From positions 1 to 13,876 of the forward strand of contig CAJULV010000083.1 in assembly GCA_910587555.1 (NCBI GenBank): 13,876 bases of DNA, read 5' to 3'. The stretch comes from an uncultured Acetatifactor sp. Its GTDB lineage: Bacteria; Bacillota; Clostridia; Lachnospirales; Lachnospiraceae. The notes below the pieces were generated by a model. That model searched no databases. It was not told the origin of the DNA and was given only the letters and a program-made list of their open reading frames with translations. Shown here in pieces: positions 6,869-12,940 of the stretch. The translations under genes and the position numbers were made by a program. The stretch's first letter is position 1. Each line of letters opens with the position of its first letter.

Positions 6869-7679
6869 TATGGACTCGGCGGGATTTCGGGAGGCCATGG
6901 AGCGGACAGGAGGGAAGATGGATACGGCGGAGGTGGTGCGATGCGTGGCGAAAGACCCCCTTATTTATGAACCCGGCACACACTGGGGGTACAGCATTGC
7001 CCATGATGTCCTGGCAGGGCTGGTAAGCGTGATAGAGGGACGAAAATTCCGCGATTATGTGAAGGAAGCCATTTTTGATCCACTGGGGATACGAAACTGC
7101 GTCTATCATCAGACCCGGGAAATACAGGAGAAGATGGCGGTTCAGTATCGCTTTGTCCCGGAGGGAGAGTCCGGAGTGTATGATATTGTGGAGGACCAGA
7201 AGGGGGGCAATGCCCGGAACGGAACCTTTAAAGATGTGGGAAAAGCGGTCTCCGCTGTCCTGGGGGAGGAATATGACAGCGGCGGTGCAGGGATTACGGG
7301 ATCGGTCTCCGAATATGTGAAACTGATGGCGGCACTGGCCCACCAGGGCCTGGGAATCAATGGGGAGCGGATTCTGTCCAAAGGCAGCGTAGCCCTGCTG
7401 AAGGAGGATCAGCTGAATGCTGTCCAGAAGAAGGACTTTAACTGGAAACAGCTGACCGGCTACAGCTACGGACTGGGGGTACGTACTTTGGTGAACAGGG
7501 CACTGGCAGGCTCTGTGGGAAATCCGGGGGAGTTTGGCTGGGGAGGCGCTGCCGGCGCCACTGCACTGGCGGATACGGAAGCAGGGCTGGCTTTTTTCTA
7601 TGTGCAGCACACACTGAATCCCAGAGAGGAATACTATCAGCCAAGGCTGCGGAATGTGGTCTATGCCTGTCTGGATTGA
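6846..7679 (+). pseudogene. Beta-lactamase-like serine hydrolase, 5' half lost
   Basis: From the junction near 6850 the frame reads FTYDMDSAGFREAMERTGGK and continues for about 270 residues with class C beta-lactamase-like features. EPGTHWGYSIAHDVLAGLV resembles the region of the YxN motif. Further on come IFDPLGIRNC, GGAGITGSVSEYVKLMAAL, YGLGVRT and GWGGAAGATALADTEAGL, the last standing where the H/KxG motif and its strand are found. The N-terminal domain, including the catalytic SxxK, is absent. The first ATG in frame (6870) has no ribosome binding site, and a stop precedes the frame at 6843-6845. It is therefore a non-functional remnant, joined by deletion to the LRR remnant. It ends 19 bp inside the convergent flavodoxin gene. 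Confidence 0.75.
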
Positions 7680-8209
7680 AGCGGGCAGTCGGAAAACAGA
7701 TACGCCAAAATGGGTTCTATATACTTTTTGTCCGAAATGTCATAAGACGAAGAAATCATTTTTATCATGACTTGTTCCTCTTCTGTCTTCTCTTTCTTGG
7801 CGTTCAGGCTTTTGATAAACAGTTTCATCATCAGTTTAGACGGGGCGGACATTCTTTCATAATTGAACCCTCCGGGACAGTAAAATGTTTTTACTTTTTC
7901 CTGCTCCGCCTCGTTGAAAATCCGTTTCAGTGCAATGTCGATTTCCGGGCTGTCTATGGGGCTTCCTCCCACGCAGAATGCAATGAGCTTCTTATCGGCC
8001 CATTTATCCATATTCCTCTTAAACCAGCTGATCTTGCTGATGCTGCCCGCACAAGCCCAACCTCCGTAAATGATTGCTTCATATGCAGTCAAATCTTTCT
8101 TTTTCGCGTCTGGCAGTGCAAGGCAATCAGCGCCTGCTGCTTCCGCTATCCATTGGGCATAACGCTTTGTAAACCCGGTCTGTGAATTGTAAATGACGAT
8201 TGTTTTCAT
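7661..8209 (-). CDS. Flavodoxin-domain protein
   Basis: The protein has 182 residues. The ATG at 8209 places the flavin-binding loop at the N-terminus: MKTIVIYNSQTGFTKRYAQWIA, where S/T-x-T-G-x-T contacts the FMN phosphate. An AAGGAG-containing purine stretch lies just upstream; an earlier ATG at 8233 gives only a basic extension. YGGWACAGSISKISWFKRN and FCVGGSP correspond to the second and third loops that contact the isoalloxazine ring. The family includes small cytoplasmic FMN proteins and HemG-like oxidases; the exact electron partner is unknown. It follows the marR gene after 67 bp on the same strand, so it is likely the regulated target of that repressor. Its 3' end overlaps the serine hydrolase remnant convergently. 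Confidence 0.8.
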   Translation of the reverse strand: MKTIVIYNSQTGFTKRYAQWIAEAAGADCLALPDAKKKDLTAYEAIIYGGWACAGSISKISWFKRNMDKWADKKLIAFCVGGSPIDSPEIDIALKRIFNEAEQEKVKTFYCPGGFNYERMSAPSKLMMKLFIKSLNAKKEKTEEEQVMIKMISSSYDISDKKYIEPILAYLFSDCPLQSRQA

Positions 8210-8276
8210 CTGCTTCCGTCTCCTTCTTTCCATTTCTATGGCGTTTTCAACAGCTGTTCAGATACAAATTTGATAA

Positions 8277-8765
8277 TTATGAATGGTTGCCCACCTTCTT
8301 TTCTAAATTTTCGATTCCGTCATACAGTCTGGTTAAAAGAAGGAAAAGGGTTTCAATCTCTTTGTCTGTATAAACCTCAAAAAGATATTTTAATTCCTCC
8401 TGGTATTCTGCGAAGTCATTTGCAAAATAATCAGCTACCTTTTCTGTGGGGCAGATACACATGGCCCTTGTATCCTGCGGGCTACGCTGAATGGTAATAA
8501 AGCCTTTTTTCCGTAAAACATCAGCCAGTTTTTTGATGTTTTGCCTTGAACAGCCCAACAAATTCCCCAATTGGGTAAAGGTGAGCGGCTTCTTTGCATG
8601 TCTGACGATGGACAGTAACATAAATTGCTTTAACGAGACCTCCGGAATGCGGTTATCAAAGAGGGTTTGCAGCTTATTTCCGGCAATGAATAATGTGCTG
8701 AAGATAGCCTTTCTTTGGTTCTCCGTAGAAGCTGAAAATTTTTGAGCCAGATCATCTAAATTCAT
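8277..8765 (-). CDS. MarR-family transcriptional regulator
   Basis: The protein has 162 residues, the usual length, and starts at ATG 8765 behind a strong AAGGAGG. The winged helix-turn-helix is clear: LTFTQLGNLLGCSRQNIKKLADVLRKKGFI is the helix pair including the recognition helix, and QRSPQDTRAMCICPTEK is the wing with the conserved D-x-R. Flanking helices at both ends form the dimer interface. MarR proteins bind as dimers to short palindromes and release DNA on binding ligands or on oxidation; a cysteine in the HTH and two in the wing could in principle respond to oxidants, but that is speculation. The promoter upstream is bracketed by two operator-like sites, so self-repression is likely, together with control of the flavodoxin gene. 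Confidence 0.9.
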   Translation of the reverse strand: MNLDDLAQKFSASTENQRKAIFSTLFIAGNKLQTLFDNRIPEVSLKQFMLLSIVRHAKKPLTFTQLGNLLGCSRQNIKKLADVLRKKGFITIQRSPQDTRAMCICPTEKVADYFANDFAEYQEELKYLFEVYTDKEIETLFLLLTRLYDGIENLEKKVGNHS

Positions 8766-8782
8766 GCAATCCTCCTTATTGG

Positions 8783-8817
8783 CAACTTGTTGCGCTTTTA
8801 ATTATAGCAACAAGTTA
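8783..8817 (-). promoter_or_regulatory. Two operator-like sites for the MarR regulator
   Basis: CAACTTGTTG (8783-8792) and CAACAAGTTA (8808-8817) each have CAAC/GTTG-type dyad symmetry around two central bases, and they are also inverted copies of each other (11 of 12 bases including flanks). One lies between the -10 box and the ribosome binding site, the other in the spacer between the -35 and -10 boxes. Two MarR dimers bound here would block RNA polymerase. The assignment to this MarR protein rests on position only. Confidence 0.6.
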
Positions 8818-8829
8818 CGTATCTGTCAA
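8801..8829 (-). promoter_or_regulatory. Consensus sigma-A promoter of the marR-flavodoxin operon
   Basis: On the minus strand TTGACA (8829-8824) and TATAAT (8806-8801) both match consensus perfectly and are separated by 17 bases. The start of transcription should fall near 8794, leaving a leader of about 28 nt that carries AAGGAGG. Such a strong promoter is a natural target for tight repression. Confidence 0.85.
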
Positions 8830-8836
8830 TTGCCAA

Positions 8837-8880
8837 TTCCGGTGATTATATTTGATACAGAGAGGAAATAATCACCGGAA
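8837..8880. promoter_or_regulatory. Perfect 13-bp dyad between divergent promoters
   Basis: TTCCGGTGATTAT (8837-8849) is repeated exactly inverted at 8868-8880 around an 18-base loop. It lies between the marR promoter and the extended -10 box of the kinase gene, and its right arm covers the place where that gene's -35 would be. No T-run follows. It may be an operator for the HTH of the fusion kinase or another regulator, or a hairpin in a transcript. Confidence 0.6.
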
Positions 8881-8893
8881 AGCAGGGATGATC

Positions 8894-8902
8894 TGATATA
8901 AT
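8894..8902 (+). promoter_or_regulatory. Extended -10 promoter of the HTH-kinase gene
   Basis: TGATATAAT is a TGn-TATAAT extended -10 element. No -35 box is seen 17 bases upstream, as is usual for extended -10 promoters. Transcription would start near 8908-8910, downstream of the ATG at 8901 but upstream of a well-spaced GGGGGAG and the ATG at 8926. Confidence 0.5.
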
Positions 8903-10082
8903 GAAGCAAACAGGGGGAGAGGGCGATGAAATTGTAAATGCGAAGGATGTTTTGCCGGAAGAAGTTCTTTCCATGATTCGGAACTATTACCAGGGCGGTT
9001 ATCTGTATATACCGAAAGAACAGGATTGTGGGGTAAGGCGGCAGACCGACTACAAGATTGAGTTGGAGAAACGGAACCAACATATCTATGGAAAGCATCT
9101 TGAAGGCAGAACAAACGGACAGCTGGGGCGCATATATCATTTGTCAGAGTCCAGCATCAGAAGGATCCTTGCGAAGGAGAGGAGGCATTATCAGAAGATG
9201 AAAGAGAGTATGGAACGGATTTTGCATTGGTGGGGAATGGAGAACGGGCAATTACGGCAGATATACCCGTCGGCATGGGAATTGGATCAGGCCTATGTGA
9301 TAAAAGTGTATCAGAATAAAGAACAATTGGAAAGAAATATGAAAATATCACAGATCTTGGGGGAGTGCGGGATTCCCGTTGCAAAGCCTGTTCTGACCGA
9401 AACAGGAGAAAAATATGCCGTGTACGGAAACAACTATTTTCTCATGACGGAAAAACTCCAGGGGAGTATGATTGTCAATGGAAAAGATAAAACAATCGCC
9501 TGGGAGATGGGCCGTGCAATTGCGCGGCTGCACAGGGCTTTTTTGAAATGCGAAAGGGAAATGGAATTTTGGGATAACAGCCTGTTAAAAGAGATGAAAG
9601 GATGGATACGGGATACGTTCATAAAGAATGAGTGGAAGATTCTGAAGGAAGCGGAATATGTTAAAACCGTAACATCCCTGGAACAGATATATGATTTCCT
9701 GCCGAAACAGTTAATTCACAGAGACGTACATTTTGGCAATTTCCTGTTCTTCGAAGGCAGGCTGTCAGGATATATTGATTTTGATTTGAGCCAGAGAAAT
9801 ATCAGAATATTTGATATTTGTTATTTTCTGACAGGATTACTGGCGGAAGAAACCGAGGATGCCTTTACAGAGACGGAATGGATGGAAAGCGTCAGAACCG
9901 TGACTGCAGGTTACGAAAGCATATCAAAGCTGTCTGCGGAGGAGAAAGAGGCTGTCCCCTGTGTGATGGAAAGTATTGAAATCTTATTTATGGCTTATTT
10001 CATCAGCGTGAATGATACAAAACAGGCGGAAGATGCCCTGGATGTGCTTCGTTTTATACAAAATACAGACTTGTGGAAATGA
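8901..10082 (+). CDS. Mor/CD3324-type HTH fused to an aminoglycoside phosphotransferase-like kinase
   Basis: The longest frame gives 393 residues. Residues about 12-95 (VNAKDVLPEEVLSMIRNYYQ, GGYLYIP, then LSESSIRRILAKE) match the Mor activator/CD3324 type of small HTH protein. Residues about 100-393 form an APH-fold kinase. VIKVYQN carries the nucleotide-binding Lys135, LMTEKLQG is the hinge, LIHRDVHFGNFLF is the catalytic loop with Asp275 and Asn280, and YIDFDLS gives the metal-binding Asp293/Asp295. The kinase probably phosphorylates a small molecule; resistance is possible but not shown. The start is doubtful: 8901 overlaps the -10 box, whereas the ATG with the better ribosome binding site (8926) is out of frame by one base. 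The gene reads divergently from marR. The domain calls are good, the start is not. Confidence 0.75.
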   Translation: MKQTGGEGDEIVNAKDVLPEEVLSMIRNYYQGGYLYIPKEQDCGVRRQTDYKIELEKRNQHIYGKHLEGRTNGQLGRIYHLSESSIRRILAKERRHYQKMKESMERILHWWGMENGQLRQIYPSAWELDQAYVIKVYQNKEQLERNMKISQILGECGIPVAKPVLTETGEKYAVYGNNYFLMTEKLQGSMIVNGKDKTIAWEMGRAIARLHRAFLKCEREMEFWDNSLLKEMKGWIRDTFIKNEWKILKEAEYVKTVTSLEQIYDFLPKQLIHRDVHFGNFLFFEGRLSGYIDFDLSQRNIRIFDICYFLTGLLAEETEDAFTETEWMESVRTVTAGYESISKLSAEEKEAVPCVMESIEILFMAYFISVNDTKQAEDALDVLRFIQNTDLWK

Positions 10083-10211
10083 TAGGATCCTTTTTGAACT
10101 TGCATTTTTTAAAACAATAATAAACTTCTGTGGATACGAATTAGAGCTGCCAGAGACTGCACGGTAGGGGGATGTGAATGCCAAAAAGACAGGATTTTAT
10201 CTTGAATTTTC

Positions 10212-10237
10212 GACACAAAGGAACATACTTTGCGTCA
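10212..10237 (+). repeat. Left 26-bp inverted repeat of the invertible segment
   Basis: This repeat is identical, inverted, to 10491-10516. Internally it is nearly palindromic: GACACAAAG and CTTTGCGTC flank a seven-base asymmetric centre, GAACATA. That is the layout of a tyrosine recombinase crossover site, with two arms of about nine bases around a central overlap region. Confidence 0.9.
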
Positions 10238-10261
10238 TTTTCTTGGCTGGCCTTTTTGTAT

Positions 10262-10290
10262 ATTATACTCGCCTTTTGAATGTTTTGCAA
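10262..10290 (-). promoter_or_regulatory. Invertible sigma-A-like promoter, now pointing away from the operon
   Basis: On the minus strand TTGCAA (10290-10285) and a perfect TATAAT (10267-10262) are 17 bases apart. The predicted start near 10255 gives a transcript running leftward through the left repeat into the 3' end of the kinase gene on its antisense side. After inversion the same promoter would read into the gene at 10550. Confidence 0.65.
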
Positions 10291-10483
10291 CACAAACTGA
10301 GAAGATGTATGGAAAAATACCGCTCTGTACACCCAAACCTGTAGCCGAAACGGGAGAATATGAGCAGGCTGAAGGGAATGATTTGTCCCTGAAGAGAGCC
10401 GTGGAGAAGAGTCAATTCAGCAGTCGTTTCGGCAGCCATTCCAGCAGTCACATTCCGGCAGAACCTTTCTGTGAGCAGTTTCC

Positions 10484-10530
10484 GGACACTTGACGCAAAG
10501 TATGTTCCTTTGTGTCAGGTGTCCTTTTTT
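10484..10530 (+). terminator. Intrinsic terminator formed across the right inverted repeat
   Basis: Bases 10484-10500 pair with 10508-10524 as a 17-bp stem (two G-U pairs in RNA) around a seven-base loop, followed at once by six T residues (10525-10530). The lower stem GGACAC lies inside the invertible segment and its partner GTGTCC outside, so the full stem exists only in the present orientation. Confidence 0.8.
10491..10516 (-). repeat. Right 26-bp inverted repeat of the invertible segment
   Basis: This is the exact inverted copy of 10212-10237, with the near-palindromic arms TGACGCAAAG and CTTTGTGTC around TATGTTC. It ends 33 bp before the start codon of the first operon gene and forms the upper part of the terminator hairpin. 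Confidence 0.9.
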
Positions 10531-10549
10531 GTGTATAGTGGGGGATGGT

Positions 10550-11074
10550 ATGGAGAATGGAATATCCAGGATTTACTATAGCCGCAATGTGGTGAATCTG
10601 TGCATAGATGCTTACGACGCGGAGAGACAGTGCGGAAGACTTTGGAGCCAGTATGCAAGGGAGCCGTTCCGTTTTTCCACGCTGTTGGAGGCACTGGAGA
10701 GGATGGAGGTCCTGTATGACAGGCTGGGTTGTCCCTTTGCATCCACAGAGACCCGCAGCTTTCCGGGGAATGGCAGCGGGGATTCCGGAAGGAAGCGTGA
10801 GGGCAGGGGCGAAGGGGGAGCGGATGGGCAGAAAACTTCCGGTGGGGAAACGGAACCTTTTTGCCGTGTGATCAGCCATCGGGGCAGGGACGCTACTTTC
10901 ATCGTCCGTGTACAGTACAGGCAGTATTCCAGCTGGCAGGGGGAGATCGTGTGGGTGGACAGCGGTAAGCGGAAATGGTTCGGAAGCGTTCTGGACCTGA
11001 TATGCCTCATTGACAGCGCCTTGGAGCGGGGGAAAGCCCTGGACTGGGACGCGCCCGCCGATAACCGGCAATGA
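10550..11074 (+). CDS. WQG-motif domain protein, first gene after the switch
   Basis: The protein has 174 residues. The ATG at 10550 with GGGGGA upstream is preferred; the open frame extends further up but that part lies in the inverted repeat. Residues 1 to about 65 are helical (RNVVNLCIDAYDAERQCGRL). Residues about 70-105 are a glycine-, arginine- and glutamate-rich linker. Residues 117-157 form a compact domain, FIVRVQYRQYSSWQGEIVWV then FGSVLDLICLIDSAL, that matches the C-terminus of the gene at 12472. There is no signal peptide. I recall similar proteins next to BTAD regulators and signal peptidases in Lachnospiraceae, without assigned function. As first gene behind the invertible promoter it should be expressed only in the flipped state. 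Confidence 0.7.
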   Translation: MENGISRIYYSRNVVNLCIDAYDAERQCGRLWSQYAREPFRFSTLLEALERMEVLYDRLGCPFASTETRSFPGNGSGDSGRKREGRGEGGADGQKTSGGETEPFCRVISHRGRDATFIVRVQYRQYSSWQGEIVWVDSGKRKWFGSVLDLICLIDSALERGKALDWDAPADNRQ

Positions 11075-11184
11075 AGGACACAAGGGGAAGCAGGTTGGCC
11101 GTACTGGAAAGGAATGGGAGAAGATAAGGGGGATGCCGTACGCGAAATGCCGCAGAAACCATTTCCGGAGGCAGAAAATGAAGA

Positions 11185-12381
11185 ATGGAAGAAACGAAGA
11201 CCATACATTTTGAATTGCTGGGTTCATTTTCCTGCAGGGAAGCCCGGGACGGAGAGAAGAAAAACAGGGCAGGCAGGAAAGCCATGTCCTTTCTGCAGTA
11301 TATGATTGTAAACCATACAAGAAACATTTCATCCGAGGAGCTGATCCGGCAGTTTTGGGCAGAGCAGAGCAATGATCCGGCCAATGCGCTGAAGAACATG
11401 GTGTTTAAGGTCAGGGGCATGTTAAAAGAGATGTTTCCGGATCAGGAGAACCTTCTCGTCACGCTGCCGGGATGCTATGCATGGAATCCGGCAGTCCGGC
11501 TGGAGCTGGACTCGGAACAATTCGAACAGAACTGCCTGGCACTTAGAAAACATTCAGGGGAACTATATCTGGAGAAGCTCCTGGTGTCAATCGCCCTGTA
11601 TAAAGGAGATTTTCTTTCGGGAAACGACAGCGACTGGGCCATATCACTGAGACGGTATTACCAGACACTGTATCTGGATCTCTGTAAGATGACCCTTCCC
11701 CTGCTTCAGAAGCAGGAGCGGTGGACGGAGGTGATCAGTATCTGCGAGCAGGCAGGCATGGTGGACTTAAGCGGGGATACGTTTATTGTATACCAGATGC
11801 AGGCATTGATTTCCATGGGGCATCCGGAACGTGCGGTTCAGGTATACCGGTCCTTCCGGGAGCTGCTCTGGCAGGAATTTGAGATCGGGCCTGCGGAGCA
11901 GGTGGAACAGATTTATATGCTGGCGGAGAGTATGTGTAAGAATAACGGTTACGGCCAGGATATATTAAAACTGGTTGCAGAAGGAGGGCTGGATGGCAGC
12001 AGGGCGTTCTTCTGTACCTTCAGCGTGTTCCAGAGCATTGTGGCCCTGGAAAAAAGGCATTTGTCGCGTACGGGAGAGAAATCGTCCCTTGCGATTGTCA
12101 GCCTGGGCAATAAAGTGACGCCCACTACAGATGCAAGAAGGCTGGAGCGGATTTTACTGGAAGGGTTAAGGACAGGGGATCCCGTAGCAAGGCTGGATGC
12201 AGGGTCCTATATTCTGATGCTTACCGGTGCCACTGTGGAGAATGCCCGGATGGTGATGGACCGCCTGGACCGTACCTTTCATAAGATCTATTCTCATTCC
12301 AAAGCCTGTATTTCCTTTCGGGTATCTCCTCTGGAACCGGATAGGACAGAGGAGCGGGGCAATATTGGCCTGGATAAATAA
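11185..12381 (+). CDS. BTAD-domain (SARP-like) regulator with degenerate GGDEF-like C-terminus
   Basis: The protein has 398 residues. FELLGSFSC (about 9-17) opens an OmpR-like winged helix that includes SSEELIRQFWAEQSNDPANAL and a VFKVRGMLKEMFP recognition region, up to about residue 95. Residues about 105-250 form the helical bacterial transcriptional activation domain (LDSEQFEQNC, LYKGDFLSG, DSDWAISLRRYYQTLYLDL, AVQVYRSFRELLWQEFEIGP). Residues about 265-390 resemble a GGDEF domain in order of elements (LERILLEGLRTGDPVARLDA), but the signature loop is D338-A-G-S-Y342 instead of GGDEF, so no cyclase activity is expected. The start at 11185 is the first ATG in frame. GGAGG is 13 bases away, better placed for an out-of-frame ATG at 11178. 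It probably regulates this or a linked surface operon. Confidence 0.85.
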   Translation: MEETKTIHFELLGSFSCREARDGEKKNRAGRKAMSFLQYMIVNHTRNISSEELIRQFWAEQSNDPANALKNMVFKVRGMLKEMFPDQENLLVTLPGCYAWNPAVRLELDSEQFEQNCLALRKHSGELYLEKLLVSIALYKGDFLSGNDSDWAISLRRYYQTLYLDLCKMTLPLLQKQERWTEVISICEQAGMVDLSGDTFIVYQMQALISMGHPERAVQVYRSFRELLWQEFEIGPAEQVEQIYMLAESMCKNNGYGQDILKLVAEGGLDGSRAFFCTFSVFQSIVALEKRHLSRTGEKSSLAIVSLGNKVTPTTDARRLERILLEGLRTGDPVARLDAGSYILMLTGATVENARMVMDRLDRTFHKIYSHSKACISFRVSPLEPDRTEERGNIGLDK

Positions 12382-12471
12382 AAAACTGTCAATTTTTTTC
12401 AGAAAATAACCGGATGATGACCTTGGGCAGCTATAGTGGAATCATGGAGAAGGGGAAGGAGTGACTGGAAT

Positions 12472-12849
12472 ATGGTGCTGCGGGAGAGAATGTTTCCCTG
12501 TCAGAGCAGGGAAGCGGTGGTCACGGTACAGACTTATCACAATGGCATTATGGATGGCTATCTGCAGCATCCCAGACTGGAAGGCAGGGAAAAGATACAG
12601 AGTCTTTCCCAGATGGTCCTGCTTCTGAACAGCCTCCTTGACCTGGAGGACTGCCCCAATCCCTGTTTGCCCCTGGTGCCGTTGGATTTCGAAAAAAAAG
12701 AAAATACAGCGGTCTTTCGCATTCAGATTCTCTTCCGGGAGCATTATACCTGGCAGGGACGGCTGATTTGGCCGGATGAAAACCTGGAAGTTGTCTTCCA
12801 CAGCGCCATTGAATTGATACAGCTGTTTGATGAAATGCTGGGGGAGTAG
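12472..12849 (+). CDS. Second WQG-motif domain protein
   Basis: The protein has 125 residues. The ATG at 12472, ten bases after AAGGAG, is chosen over a GTG at 12436 that has no site. Residues 82-125 (FRIQILFREHYTWQG then IELIQLFDEML) align with residues 117-157 of the protein at 10550: both have F-x-hydrophobic strand, YRQ/FRE, WQG, I-W, and a closing helix with L-I/F-D. The N-terminal halves differ, here with YHNGIMDGYLQHP, which is likely a beta strand and turn. The two paralogs flank the BTAD regulator. No transmembrane or catalytic motif is seen. The function is unknown; constant association with the regulator suggests that they act with it or with the secreted product. Confidence 0.65.
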   Translation: MVLRERMFPCQSREAVVTVQTYHNGIMDGYLQHPRLEGREKIQSLSQMVLLLNSLLDLEDCPNPCLPLVPLDFEKKENTAVFRIQILFREHYTWQGRLIWPDENLEVVFHSAIELIQLFDEMLGE

Positions 12850-12940
12850 AGGGCAGGGATAGGGGAATGAACGGAATCGGATATCAAACGGGTACCGCAA
12901 ATCTATATAGAAGAAAAGCTTAGCAAAGACGAGGCCTGGC

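Larger units (their letters stand above)
10212..10516. mobile_element. Invertible promoter segment (inverton), present in the OFF orientation
   Basis: Perfect 26-bp inverted repeats enclose 253 bp. Inside, near the left end, a TTGCAA-17-TATAAT promoter points left. The segment lies 33 bp before an operon for a regulator, coiled-coil protein and signal peptidase. Phase-variable promoters of this size and design control surface structures in Clostridia and other gut bacteria. Flipping would aim the promoter at the operon, giving a leader of roughly 75-80 nt. No convincing gene lies inside. The remainder of the gap, 10083-10211, holds only a short frame at 10178-10279 that runs through the left repeat (ATG with GGGGG six bases upstream, 33 codons). 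The recombinase must be encoded elsewhere. Inversion itself is inferred, not observed. Confidence 0.75.

Noticed and set aside
10212..10516. The 26-bp repeats as ends of a MITE or small insertion sequence
   Set aside because: No target duplication flanks them, no transposase lies inside, and the internal promoter, terminator geometry and position before an operon fit a switch better. It remains the main alternative.
10448..11332. Minus-strand frame of 294 codons over the first WQG gene
   Set aside because: It has no recognisable domain and no ribosome binding site, and it runs antisense over two better-supported genes and the terminator.
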